A DNA stretch of 64,000 bases, from positions 124,001 through 188,000 of the forward strand of contig NZ_JAUFPR010000003.1 in assembly GCF_030409325.1 (NCBI RefSeq), given 5' to 3'. The position numbers were made by a program, and so were the translations under genes. A model generated the notes under the pieces. It saw only the letters and a program-made list of their open reading frames with translations. It had not been told where the DNA came from and did not search any database. Positions 17,784 to 26,291 of the stretch are shown piece by piece. The DNA is from Mucilaginibacter aquaedulcis. GTDB taxonomy: Bacteria > Bacteroidota > Bacteroidia > Sphingobacteriales > Sphingobacteriaceae. Position 1 is the stretch's first letter. Each line of letters opens with the position of its first letter.

Positions 17784-17791
17784 CAAAGTTA
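17784..17791 (-). promoter_or_regulatory. gapA -7 element
   Basis: Minus strand TAACTTTG, an exact match to TAnnTTTG, 22 bp upstream of the chosen ATG. No well-spaced -33 TTG is found. Confidence 0.5.
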
Positions 17792-17872
17792 ATGAAGATG
17801 TATGGGTAAATTATAATGCTGCTCAATTACTGACGCTAATACTACGCTGGCATTACAAAAACACAATTGACC

Positions 17873-18976
17873 TTAAACAAACAGATTGCGCAGGGCTAAA
17901 TTTTCGCGTTCTTTTGAGCGTATACAAAAAGTAACAAGCCAGTTAAATAGCAAAGGGATTAAAAGTATACAGCTAACAAGTAAGGTGTTGCTCAGATTTT
18001 TAAAATACAATACCATCACTATTGCACCAATGTTAATTAAGGATAAGCACAGAGTAACCTGAATATGGCCCATTCCCAGTTTTAACATACGGTGGTGCAT
18101 ATGATTACGATCAGCATCAAAAGGTGATCTCCCGTTTAATATCCGGATGGTAAATACCCGGAGCGTGTCAAAAACAGGGCCTACCAATATAGCAACCGTA
18201 AGCGCCGGTGCAGGGTAAAAGTTAGGTTCGCTAACGCCTGTAAGCTTACCCAATTCAATATACTTGATAGCCATAACAGCCGATATTAAACCTATGAGCA
18301 GGGCCCCGGTGTCGCCCATAAATATTTTGGCAGGAGTTATATTGTAACGTAAAAAACCGACTACCGCGCCAACCATAGCCAGGCAAATAGCACCCAGCTC
18401 ATACTGCTTTATGTGCATAAAAAGTAAGGCAAAGGTTATATTAACTATAATACCGGTTGTAGCTGCCAACCCGTCAATACCATCAATTAAATTGAAGGAA
18501 TTAACAATAAGCATGATCAGTAATATAGAAAATATAGCGCTCGGTACATAAGGCAGGCCATAAATATTAAATATGCCAAACATGCTGGTTATTCGTATAT
18601 CGCCCAGTAATACCAGTATGGCTGCTACTATAAATTGTATAAAGAATTTGGTACTTGAGTTTACGCCCGACAGATCATCTTTAAGGCCCATGGCAAACAA
18701 AATGATGCAGGAGATAAGCAAACAACTTACCGGCAATGATTTATCAATTACGCTGAATAAAAGTATGGTGATGATAAAACTTACAAATATAGCTACCCCA
18801 CCAAGGCGTGGTATGCCATGATCATGTTGCTTACGGAAATGGCCAACATCATCATATAAGTGCCTTGCGCGTGCTACGTGTAAAATAGAAGGAATGGTAA
18901 TCAGTGTTATAAAAGCCGATATTACAACTATTAAAACATTATAAATCAAGTGATAAGAATGCAATAACTCTGTCAT
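17873..18976 (-). CDS. MraY/WecA-family undecaprenyl-phosphate glycosyl-1-phosphate transferase
   Basis: A 367-residue polytopic protein with about ten or eleven helices that transfers a sugar-1-phosphate (usually GlcNAc-1-P) to undecaprenyl phosphate, starting surface polysaccharide assembly. Family motifs are MGLKDDLSGV (DDxxD-like), NSFNLIDGIDGLA, IFMGDTGALLIG and DRNHMHHRML. It resembles WecA/TagO more than MraY. I chose ATG 18976; the longer frame opens with TTG at 19018. It is followed upstream by a GT2 gene on the same strand, and the two probably work in one polysaccharide pathway. Confidence 0.92.
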   Translation of the reverse strand: MTELLHSYHLIYNVLIVVISAFITLITIPSILHVARARHLYDDVGHFRKQHDHGIPRLGGVAIFVSFIITILLFSVIDKSLPVSCLLISCIILFAMGLKDDLSGVNSSTKFFIQFIVAAILVLLGDIRITSMFGIFNIYGLPYVPSAIFSILLIMLIVNSFNLIDGIDGLAATTGIIVNITFALLFMHIKQYELGAICLAMVGAVVGFLRYNITPAKIFMGDTGALLIGLISAVMAIKYIELGKLTGVSEPNFYPAPALTVAILVGPVFDTLRVFTIRILNGRSPFDADRNHMHHRMLKLGMGHIQVTLCLSLINIGAIVMVLYFKNLSNTLLVSCILLIPLLFNWLVTFCIRSKERENLALRNLFV

Positions 18977-19080
18977 ATGAAGTCCCGTTATTGGTTTACT
19001 TGCCCGTTTCAGACGCAACGCATATAGCTTACAGCCATGAACTCTTATACGCAGAAGAAAAATATAGGTTTAACTTGAAA

Positions 19081-19818
19081 TTAAAAAAATTGGAAGATTT
19101 TTTGAACCGGCTTTAATATAATAGCCATGAGGGGGAATGTAACGCCATTTTTACGCATAGCTTTTAAATCGAACTGCCATGCTTTGATCCTGTTTTTGAA
19201 ACTCTTACTGCTTACGCCGCCTGTACGCATTTTAACCATCACTTTTTTAAGGTGATGACTATTTACCTTGTTTAAGTGCAGAAAGCGCAGCATCAGCTCA
19301 AAATCAGCAGCCGAACCATAGTCAAGGCTGTAAAAGCCTAACCTTTCAAACAATTCCCTCTTGCAGTAAAATGTGGGGTGAGGCGGCATAAAGCCGAAGT
19401 TGAAGGAGTTATCATTGCAAGGCCCGGTTCGCCATTTGCGAATAATTTGCTGCCTCTGACCTATAATATCCATATCGCCATATATAACACCGGTATTGTG
19501 CTGCTCAAAAGCGGCAGCTACTGATTTTAAAACGTCGGTGTCAGCAAACTGGTCATCTGCATTCAGCATACCAACAAACTGCCCGGTAGCCAGGCGGATA
19601 CCTTTATTCATGGCATCATATATACCCAGGTCAGGTTCAGAAACTAAAATATTAATGTTCGATCTGTACCGGTTGATCACATTCAGGGTGTTATCTGTTG
19701 ATCCTCCGTCAACAATAATATACTCCAGATCGGGGTAATTTTGGCTGATGACAGACTCAATACATTCACCGATTGAATCTTGTGCATTATAAACTACTGT
19801 AACAAGAGAGAGCTTCAA
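19081..19818 (-). CDS. Glycosyltransferase family 2
   Basis: A cytoplasmic GT-A glycosyltransferase of about 245 residues. It has the GT2 N-terminus LSLVTVVYNAQDSIGECIES, VDGGSTDNT, and the metal-binding LNADDQF (DxD equivalent). It adds a sugar from a nucleotide-sugar donor during polysaccharide or LPS building. No ATG is available at the expected N-terminus; the start is probably TTG at 19818 (giving MKLSLVTVVYN) or TTG at 19827. It lies 104 bp upstream of the WecA-like gene. Confidence 0.9.
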   Translation of the reverse strand: MKLSLVTVVYNAQDSIGECIESVISQNYPDLEYIIVDGGSTDNTLNVINRYRSNINILVSEPDLGIYDAMNKGIRLATGQFVGMLNADDQFADTDVLKSVAAAFEQHNTGVIYGDMDIIGQRQQIIRKWRTGPCNDNSFNFGFMPPHPTFYCKRELFERLGFYSLDYGSAADFELMLRFLHLNKVNSHHLKKVMVKMRTGGVSSKSFKNRIKAWQFDLKAMRKNGVTFPLMAIILKPVQKIFQFF

Positions 19819-19865
19819 ACCGTACAAATTGGAATAGGATACTAATATTGTACACGCAAATTATG

Positions 19866-19873
19866 TATTTTTG
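19866..19873 (+). promoter_or_regulatory. -7 element of the polysaccharide export gene
   Basis: TATTTTTG matches TAnnTTTG exactly, 37 bp before the ATG at 19911. The nearest TTG upstream is only 15 bp away, shorter than usual. Confidence 0.4.
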
Positions 19874-19910
19874 AAACCAATGCATAATTATTAAGCAGTA
19901 AATCCCTTAT

Positions 19911-20702
19911 ATGCGTCTTTTTACTTTTACTATTTTATTTCTGGGGATACTATTCACTTTAACATCGTGCTCCAACAAACAATATCAATCACTTTTTGAA
20001 CAAAAGGGTGTTGCTCATGATACTTTAACCCAAAAATCACCTGCCCCTGATATGGTTCCATACCGCATCAAGTCGCAGGATATATTGCAGATCAGAAACC
20101 TTCAAAATATCAGGTATATTGTTGATGAAGCTCCAAGCAACGGCAATAATTCTGGAGGTGGAGGATCCGGTGGAGGGGGCGGCCAAACTTATCAGGTTGA
20201 AGATGATAGTACGGTAACTTTACCTGTAATTGGCCATGTGAACGTTGTGGGTTTAACCCGTGCCCAGGCAGCAAAAAAGGTTGAGGACCTTTATCGCAAA
20301 AGTTTGTTAAAGGACCCCATTATCGAGTTAAAGATCACCAATTTAAAAGTAACGTTTTTGGGTGAAATTAAAACCCAGGGCAATTTTCCATTAGTAAAAG
20401 ATAAAACTACTCTTGTTGATATGATAGGTGCTGCAGGAGGTCTGACTGATAAAGCAAATGAAACAAATATTCAAATTATACGAGGCGATCAGCTCAACCC
20501 ACAGGTAACCATGATCAACCTCCGGAATATACAATCCATAAATGATCCGCGGGCTATCCTGCAAAATGGCGATGTTATTTATATATCGCAAAACAAACGT
20601 GCTGTACGGAACGAGAACTTGCAAAACCTTTCAGTCATTACCCAGCCTGTATTACTTTTATTGAATACAGCTTTAATTATTTTCACACTTTCGCGCCGGT
20701 AA
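19911..20702 (+). CDS. Wza-like polysaccharide export lipoprotein with SLBB domain
   Basis: A 263-residue outer-membrane export protein: lipobox LFTLTSC (Cys20), a polysaccharide-export (Poly_export) domain about 45-135 (YRIKSQDILQIRNLQN ... VIGHVNVVGLTRAQAAKKV), an SLBB domain about 145-215 (VTFLGEIKTQGNFPLVKDKT), and a C-terminal hydrophobic helix (VLLLLNTALIIFTLSRR). Inside the export domain is an unusual flexible insert of Ser and Gly (about residues 80-91). A partner Wzc-type co-polymerase is not in the window. It is followed by a WcaF-like gene on the same strand. Confidence 0.92.
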   Translation: MRLFTFTILFLGILFTLTSCSNKQYQSLFEQKGVAHDTLTQKSPAPDMVPYRIKSQDILQIRNLQNIRYIVDEAPSNGNNSGGGGSGGGGGQTYQVEDDSTVTLPVIGHVNVVGLTRAQAAKKVEDLYRKSLLKDPIIELKITNLKVTFLGEIKTQGNFPLVKDKTTLVDMIGAAGGLTDKANETNIQIIRGDQLNPQVTMINLRNIQSINDPRAILQNGDVIYISQNKRAVRNENLQNLSVITQPVLLLLNTALIIFTLSRR

Positions 20703-20805
20703 AATTTGATGGGTTCAGATCTTAATTAACATATCAATTGCTAAACATTGCACAACTTGCTTTGTTAATTTTATTAAAACAACAACTACAGGCTTATTAA
20801 CAGGC

Positions 20806-21357
20806 ATGCACAAAACCGACCTATCCACCTATAGCAATTATCCTTTTCATCCGGGTGGTAATGCGTTTAAGAGACTGGTATGGTTTTACCTGAATGCCTT
20901 TTTTTTTAAAACCAGCCTTATCCCTTCAAGCAGGTTCAAAGTTTCTCTGCTACGCTTGTTTGGTGCAAAAATTGGCAAAAATGTAACCATAAAACCTTGT
21001 GTAAACATAAAATACCCCTGGTTTTTGACCATTGGCGATAAAACCTGGATCGGCGAAAATGTTTGGATAGACTGCCTGGTTGGTGTTAACATTGGGGCCA
21101 ATGTATGCCTTTCGCAGGGAGCCATATTGCTTACAGGCAGTCATGACTACAAAAAAACATCATTTAACTTGATAACTAAAGAGTTAACTTTAGAAGATGG
21201 GGTATGGATAGCAGCCGGAGCTATAGTAAACCCGGGAGTTACCGCTGCCAGCCATTCTGTACTTACCAGTGGCTCTGTGGCCACTCAAAACCTGCTGCCT
21301 TATGCTGTTTACCAGGGCAACCCGGCAATAAAAACCCGCGAACGTAATATTATTTAA
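20806..21357 (+). CDS. WcaF-like hexapeptide-repeat acetyltransferase
   Basis: A 183-residue left-handed beta-helix acyltransferase: isoleucine-patch hexapeptides run from GAKIGKNVTIKPCVNIKYP through IGDKTWIGENVWI to LEDGVWIAAGAIVNPG, with catalytic His in LTGSHDY and the C-terminal NPAIKTRER. It resembles WcaF, which O-acetylates colanic acid. It would decorate the exopolysaccharide made by this cluster. Spacing to the export gene is 103 bp and to the next gene 24 bp. Confidence 0.9.
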   Translation: MHKTDLSTYSNYPFHPGGNAFKRLVWFYLNAFFFKTSLIPSSRFKVSLLRLFGAKIGKNVTIKPCVNIKYPWFLTIGDKTWIGENVWIDCLVGVNIGANVCLSQGAILLTGSHDYKKTSFNLITKELTLEDGVWIAAGAIVNPGVTAASHSVLTSGSVATQNLLPYAVYQGNPAIKTRERNII

Positions 21358-21381
21358 AAATCTACCACATTAACTATAATT

Positions 21382-22962
21382 ATGCCACTACAAACAAGCA
21401 ATATTCACAAAATAATTCTGGCTGTGCTGAGCGTAATTGTATTAATAGTTGGCGTAATGACCTTTTTATCTCCTGCAGCGGTTTTTCCTGACTCATCATG
21501 GGGCTTTCAGGTATTGCAAAAAATGCAGGCCGGCGGTGGCTTTAATTTACTTTTTAAACCCAACGCTGCCGATTTAAGTAAAACTCATTCCGAGTTTTTA
21601 ACATGGTGGTCGCCGGGGCAATACCTTGCTCCTTATTTATTCATATCGCTTTTTAAACTCAACCTTGGGCAGGCAGCTGCTGTTACAAGTGCAGTTTTTA
21701 CTTTATCAGGGATATTTGGTTTTTATTCATTTTTTAAGAAGGCCGGCTTCGGGCAACTAATAGCCGCTATCAGCGTTGCCCTGATAGCTTGCCAACAGGC
21801 CTTTATTATCCCTTATATTTTTTATAACGGCGGCGAAGTATTGATATTCGGCTTTGCAGGCTGGTTCCTTTACGGTTGCACAGCTATTAATAAAACTGAT
21901 TGGAAACTACTTGTATTCCTTTTACTTTCCGGATGCTTTGGCTTCTGCTGTAAATCATCGTTTTTATGGATGTACGGGGCGGGCTGCATTTATTTGTGGA
22001 TAAAACTATCGCGAGGTCAGTATGATATTGTGCAATGGATAAAAAAAGGAATATGGATTGGGATACCAGCCATAGCCTCCCTTTCATTAATTTACATCCT
22101 GTATCTTTCCAAAGGTGAAAATCCAGCATCGAGTGGTATGGGTATCAAACTAACCTGGCAAACTTTTAGCTTTCCGCTTGCCTCACCTTTGCTGGCAGGT
22201 TTGTCTATTGATGATATGGCTGGAGGATTGATATATCATGATGACTTAACCATACTGAACCCTTTTTGGTCGTTAGTTACGGTTATAACATCGGCTATAT
22301 TTAGTGTGATACTGGTTATTAACATTGCGCGCCATGCGCCTGATAAAAACTACGCCTTACTGGTTATTGTTTTTTATTCGGTTTCGGTAATATTTTTCAG
22401 CTATAACTTTTTAAGGCAGGCTAATATATCGTACGAGGCAAGGCATTTGCGGTTAATTGGCCTGCTGATAACTCCCGGCCTTGTTTACCTGGTAAGCCGG
22501 AGCCAACTCATTTATAAGGCTGCATTTGTGTTTATTTGTTTTGTTATTGGCTTTTTAAGCTTCAGATACTTTGTACCTGGATTTAGACAAAACAAACTAT
22601 TTAATGCCAGGGGAACAACTGGTTTGGCCCAAATAGCAGCCGATCAGCAGTCATTAAACTACCTCATGGATCTGGACAGAAAAAACAACAATGCCATTTT
22701 TGTTTTTATACAACCTGATCTTGGCCTGGAGATAAAAAATAACCGCATCATCACTGTAGATCCAATGGATGCGGTTCAGGTTAGTTCAAAGGACTACTAT
22801 GACAATTTTACCTATAAAGGCCATGCAGGGCCGCTATATATTTTCATGCCCTCAAACTATAGTGGTGTAAGATCAGACATTTTAACCCACTGTTTTCCGG
22901 ACTATCAGGATTTCAAGATGGAGCAGCTAAGTCCAGATTATGTGCTCTATTCGGCTAAATAA
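21382..22962 (+). CDS. Polytopic membrane protein, possible GT39-type glycosyltransferase
   Basis: A 526-residue protein with about ten or eleven transmembrane helices. After the first helix is an acidic periplasmic loop ([19 protein letters not shown]), and the C-terminal 100 residues form a soluble domain. This layout resembles lipid-sugar dependent glycosyltransferases (GT39/ArnT-like), but no motif proves it. Placement 24 bp after the acetyltransferase supports a role in surface polysaccharide. Its 3' end overlaps obgE by 8 bp on the other strand. Confidence 0.65.
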   Translation: MPLQTSNIHKIILAVLSVIVLIVGVMTFLSPAAVFPDSSWGFQVLQKMQAGGGFNLLFKPNAADLSKTHSEFLTWWSPGQYLAPYLFISLFKLNLGQAAAVTSAVFTLSGIFGFYSFFKKAGFGQLIAAISVALIACQQAFIIPYIFYNGGEVLIFGFAGWFLYGCTAINKTDWKLLVFLLLSGCFGFCCKSSFLWMYGAGCIYLWIKLSRGQYDIVQWIKKGIWIGIPAIASLSLIYILYLSKGENPASSGMGIKLTWQTFSFPLASPLLAGLSIDDMAGGLIYHDDLTILNPFWSLVTVITSAIFSVILVINIARHAPDKNYALLVIVFYSVSVIFFSYNFLRQANISYEARHLRLIGLLITPGLVYLVSRSQLIYKAAFVFICFVIGFLSFRYFVPGFRQNKLFNARGTTGLAQIAADQQSLNYLMDLDRKNNNAIFVFIQPDLGLEIKNNRIITVDPMDAVQVSSKDYYDNFTYKGHAGPLYIFMPSNYSGVRSDILTHCFPDYQDFKMEQLSPDYVLYSAK

Positions 22963-23962
22963 CGTTCGCGTTGATCTCTTTCCAAAGCAGATCTTTTAAT
23001 CCGTCTAAATTTCTTTGAGCTACTGATGATATGAACACTGCAGGTACACCATCCGGAAGTTCCTTTGCCATTTCGGCCTGCAACTCATCATCCAACATAT
23101 CTGATTTGGTAACCGCAAGCACACGCGGCTTATGTATCAGTTCGGGGTTATATTCTTTCAGCTCGTGCAGTAATATCTCGTATTCCTGTTTAATGGTACG
23201 GGTTGTATCTGCAGGTACCATGAACAACAATACCGAATTACGTTCAATATGCCTTAAAAATCTAAACCCAAGTCCTTTCCCCTGCGAAGCGCCCTCAATA
23301 ATTCCCGGAATATCGGCCATTACAAATGAGCGGTTATTGCGGTACGATACTATACCCAGGTTGGGCACCAGCGTCGTGAACGCGTAATCAGCGATCTCTG
23401 GTTTGGCAGCCGATACTACAGAAAGTAAAGTTGACTTACCGGCATTCGGAAAGCCCACTAAACCCACATCGGCAAGTATCTTTAATTCGAGTATGTTCCA
23501 GTCTTCCCGGCCATCCTCACCCGGTTGGGCAAAACGTGGGGTTTGTTGTGTTGCGGTTTTAAAATGCCAGTTACCTAAACCACCGCGGCCACCTGGAGTT
23601 AATATTTTGGTTTCGCCATCTTTGGTAATCTCAAAAATAACCTCGCCGGTTTCGGCATTTTTAACGGTGGTACCAAGGGGCACTTCCAAAATTTCGTCGC
23701 GTCCGGTTTTACCCGATCTTAATGAACTGCCGCCAGAATCGCCATCGCCGGCAATTACGTGCTTACGATATTTAAGATGCAGCATTGTCCATAGCTGGGC
23801 ATTGCCTTTTACAATAACATGACCACCTCTTCCGCCATCACCACCATCAGGGCCGCCTTTGGAGGTTAAAATATCACGGTGCAAATGCGCAGAACCTGCC
23901 CCACCGTGGCCCGAGCGGCAACAGATTTTCACGTAATCAACAAAATTGGAACCTTGCGACAT
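22955..23962 (-). CDS. obgE: GTPase ObgE/CgtA
   Basis: A 335-residue essential Obg GTPase linked to 50S ribosome assembly and stress control. The N-terminal Obg fold (1-158) has the glycine-rich runs [16 protein letters not shown] and [10 protein letters not shown]. The G domain has G1 [10 protein letters not shown]3 DIPGIIEG and G4 TKSD. No C-terminal OCT extension is present. It is downstream of adk on the same strand, separated by a 114-bp spacer holding a 29-bp hairpin. Confidence 0.97.
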   Translation of the reverse strand: MSQGSNFVDYVKICCRSGHGGAGSAHLHRDILTSKGGPDGGDGGRGGHVIVKGNAQLWTMLHLKYRKHVIAGDGDSGGSSLRSGKTGRDEILEVPLGTTVKNAETGEVIFEITKDGETKILTPGGRGGLGNWHFKTATQQTPRFAQPGEDGREDWNILELKILADVGLVGFPNAGKSTLLSVVSAAKPEIADYAFTTLVPNLGIVSYRNNRSFVMADIPGIIEGASQGKGLGFRFLRHIERNSVLLFMVPADTTRTIKQEYEILLHELKEYNPELIHKPRVLAVTKSDMLDDELQAEMAKELPDGVPAVFISSVAQRNLDGLKDLLWKEINANVI

Positions 23963-23990
23963 AAATTTTAAGATTTGGTCTGAAAAGTCC

Positions 23991-24056
23991 GAAAGTCAGT
24001 AAAGTCCGAAAGATAAGAAGTTTGATGTTCTTAACTTTCGGACTTTACTGACTTTC
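23991..24056. repeat. Intercistronic palindrome (AAGTCCGAAAG word) between adk and obgE
   Basis: Arms 23991-24019 and 24028-24056 are 29 bp each with a single mismatch, around an 8-nt loop. The arms are made of repeated GTCCGAAAG / GTCAGTAAAG units, and further copies flank the hairpin on both sides. It has no T tract matching a simple terminator. Confidence 0.85.
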
Positions 24057-24076
24057 CCGACTTCCGGACTTAATTA

Positions 24077-24646
24077 TTATTGTTCAATAACGGCATCAAT
24101 GGCACCATATATCTGGTCAATTGAGCCAATACCGTTTATACTTTTAAACTTATCCTGATTTTTATAGAAACCGGCAACAGGAGCCGTTTTATCATTGTAT
24201 TCTTTAATACGCTTGCGAATAACTTCCGGGTTGGCGTCATCTGCACGGCCAGATTCTTTACCACGTTCCAAAAGCCTGCGCTCCAACTCCTCAGCATCTA
24301 CCTCAAGAGCAATCATATGTGATATGGTAGCTGCCTTGCTTTCCAGCAGGTTGTCCAATGCTTCGGCCTGTGCAACGGTACGGGGGAAACCATCAAATAT
24401 AAAACCTTCAGCCTCCTTATTGGCATCCAGCTTATTGCTGATCATACCTATAACTACCTCGTCAGGAACAAGCATGCCTTCATCCATCAATTTCTTTGCC
24501 TCTAAGCCAAGTGCAGTTCCTTGTGAAATTTCGCCGCGTAAAAGGTCGCCTGTTGAAAGGTGTATTAAACCGTGTTTTTCAATAAGCTTTTGCGACTGAG
24601 TCCCTTTCCCTGCTCCGGGAGGACCAAACAATACCAGATTTAGCAT
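24077..24646 (-). CDS. adk: Adenylate kinase
   Basis: A 189-residue adenylate kinase (ATP + AMP to 2 ADP). It has the P-loop GPPGAGKGTQ, STGDLLR, DGFPRT, and a short LID (ERGKESGRADD), so it is the short form without the zinc-binding insertion. It lies just downstream of the tRNA-Arg gene and upstream of obgE, both on the minus strand. Confidence 0.97.
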   Translation of the reverse strand: MLNLVLFGPPGAGKGTQSQKLIEKHGLIHLSTGDLLRGEISQGTALGLEAKKLMDEGMLVPDEVVIGMISNKLDANKEAEGFIFDGFPRTVAQAEALDNLLESKAATISHMIALEVDAEELERRLLERGKESGRADDANPEVIRKRIKEYNDKTAPVAGFYKNQDKFKSINGIGSIDQIYGAIDAVIEQ

Positions 24647-24662
24647 GCTCTTAATAAATTAA

Positions 24663-24691
24663 AAGCCTTTCGGTACAACACAGAAAGGCTT
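24663..24691 (-). terminator. Terminator after tRNA-Arg
   Basis: AAGCCTTTC (24663-24671) pairs perfectly with GAAAGGCTT (24683-24691); on the minus strand the stem ends in TTTTAATTTATT. It separates the tRNA transcript from adk. Confidence 0.75.
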
Positions 24692-24700
24692 AACGTTTGG

Positions 24701-24774
<74 letters not shown>

Positions 24775-24928
24775 TTTTTGAAACGGAATGCAAAAGTAGT
24801 TTTTTTACCCTTTATTGCAAACTTTTTTCAAATAACTTTTACAATTATTTTTTCAAACTAAGCCAAACAACTGATTTTATGGCAAATATCTTTCCATATT
24901 TTTTTACTATTTGACTTAGTCAGCCTCT

Positions 24929-25393
24929 TTATTGTTTCACAATTTCGGCAATGGCAGCAAAATCGGGCAGGTTGCCTGCATCTTCCAGTACCTCGGCGTA
25001 AATAATTTCCTGGTTTTCATCAATCACAAATGCCGCACGCTTTGATACACCTTTCAATCCTAAAGCAAAAGTTTCATACAAGGCGCCATAGGCTGCAGAT
25101 ACTTCCTTATTAAAATCAGATAGCAGATCAAACTGGTAATTGTTCTCTTCTTTGAACTTTGCCAGTGTAAAAGGCGAATCAACAGATATACCTAATATGG
25201 TAGCATTTAATCCATCATAATAACCAAAGCTATCACGCATGGTGCATAATTGCGTGGTGCAAACACCAGTAAATGCTAAAGGGAAAAAGTGCAGCACTAC
25301 TTTTCTGCCTTTAAAATCGGCTAACGATACACTTTTTAATGCTGATGAAACTAATATAAAATCGGGGGCCTTTTGGCCAACTTGTAATGCCAT
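24929..25393 (-). CDS. Peroxiredoxin (AhpC/TSA family)
   Basis: A 154-residue thioredoxin-fold peroxidase. The peroxidatic Cys is in PLAFTGVCTTQLCT (PxxxTxxC), with a second Cys five residues later; the conserved Arg follows in KGVSKRAAFVIDE. It reduces H2O2 and organic hydroperoxides in the cytoplasm. It looks like the AhpE/1-Cys-like or atypical 2-Cys group; subgroup is uncertain. It is monocistronic, divergent from the beta-lactamase gene. Confidence 0.9.
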   Translation of the reverse strand: MALQVGQKAPDFILVSSALKSVSLADFKGRKVVLHFFPLAFTGVCTTQLCTMRDSFGYYDGLNATILGISVDSPFTLAKFKEENNYQFDLLSDFNKEVSAAYGALYETFALGLKGVSKRAAFVIDENQEIIYAEVLEDAGNLPDFAAIAEIVKQ

Positions 25394-25443
25394 AGCGTAG
25401 TTTTTTATTGCAAATAAAAATAAATAGAAACAGCTAATGGTAA

Positions 25444-25476
25444 TTGGCAGGTAATTAATTGACTTTGCTATTTTTG
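25444..25476 (+). promoter_or_regulatory. Putative promoter of the metallo-beta-lactamase gene
   Basis: TTG (25444-25446), 22 bp, TATTTTTG (25469-25476), an exact fit to TTG-N17-23-TAnnTTTG. The -7 box ends only 4 bp before the ATG at 25481, so the mRNA may be leaderless or nearly so. Confidence 0.6.
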
Positions 25477-25480
25477 AATA

Positions 25481-26203
25481 ATGAGATTTATACTGATTGC
25501 AGCCCTAATATGTTTTTCGGCTTATGTTAAAGCCCAAACCCAGCCATTCCGTATCAGTACTAAACATTTAACTAATAATGTATATGTACACATCTCTTAC
25601 GGATTGCCGGATGGTAAAAGCCCCTTCCCTGCCAACGGACTTTATATTGTAACCAAAGCCGGTATTATATTAATTGATACTCCATGGGATGAAGATCAAA
25701 CACAACAGTTGATGGATACTTTACAGAAACGCTATCATCAAAAAATTGTGCTTTGTATAGCAACCCACTTCCATAGCGACCGTACCGCCGGGCTCGATAT
25801 GTTAAAAAAGAACGGTGTAAAAACTTACGCAAGCAAATTAACCAATACACTGGCTAAAAAGGGCGGCAACAAACAGGCTGAGTTTACCTTTAACCGCGAT
25901 ACCGTTTTTAACGTTGGCGGCGTAAGCATACAAACTTACTATCCCGGCGAAGGCCATACTAAAGACAATATTGTAGTTTGGCTGCCACAAACCCGGGTAC
26001 TGTTTGGCGGATGCCTCATCAAAAGCCTGGAAACTAATAGTAAGGGCTTTACTGATGATGGCAACATAGCCGAGTGGCCAAATTCTGTAGAACGCGTTGG
26101 CAAGCGCTTTAAAAATATTAAATATGTTATACCTGGTCACCAGGGCTGGCAGGGTGATACAATGCAATTACGCCATACTATAAACATAGCAAAAAGTAAA
26201 TAA
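25481..26203 (+). CDS. Subclass B1 metallo-beta-lactamase
   Basis: A 240-residue exported zinc hydrolase with a signal peptide (cleaved near VKA-QTQ). All subclass B1 zinc ligands are present: site 1 H96, H98 (THFHSD) and H159 (GEGHTKDN); site 2 D100, C178 (LFGGCLIKS) and H220 (IPGHQGW). The Lys after C178 matches the B1 carboxylate-binding Lys224. B1 enzymes hydrolyse penicillins, cephalosporins and carbapenems in the periplasm. Environmental Bacteroidota carry such genes on the chromosome (BlaB, IND, PEDO-3), and no mobile element is nearby, so it is probably intrinsic. Activity is inferred. Confidence 0.93.
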   Translation: MRFILIAALICFSAYVKAQTQPFRISTKHLTNNVYVHISYGLPDGKSPFPANGLYIVTKAGIILIDTPWDEDQTQQLMDTLQKRYHQKIVLCIATHFHSDRTAGLDMLKKNGVKTYASKLTNTLAKKGGNKQAEFTFNRDTVFNVGGVSIQTYYPGEGHTKDNIVVWLPQTRVLFGGCLIKSLETNSKGFTDDGNIAEWPNSVERVGKRFKNIKYVIPGHQGWQGDTMQLRHTINIAKSK

Positions 26204-26291
26204 ACATAGTTGAACTAAAAATTAAGTTATAAAATTCTTGATTAACTAAATATTTAGTTATAGCTTTAGCAATATCAATTAGCTAAAGGTT

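Noticed and set aside
23031-23822. Two long plus-strand ORFs opposite obgE (118 and 139 codons)
   Set aside because: They are antisense shadows of the conserved ObgE frame, Ser/Pro-rich as expected from its glycine-rich complement.
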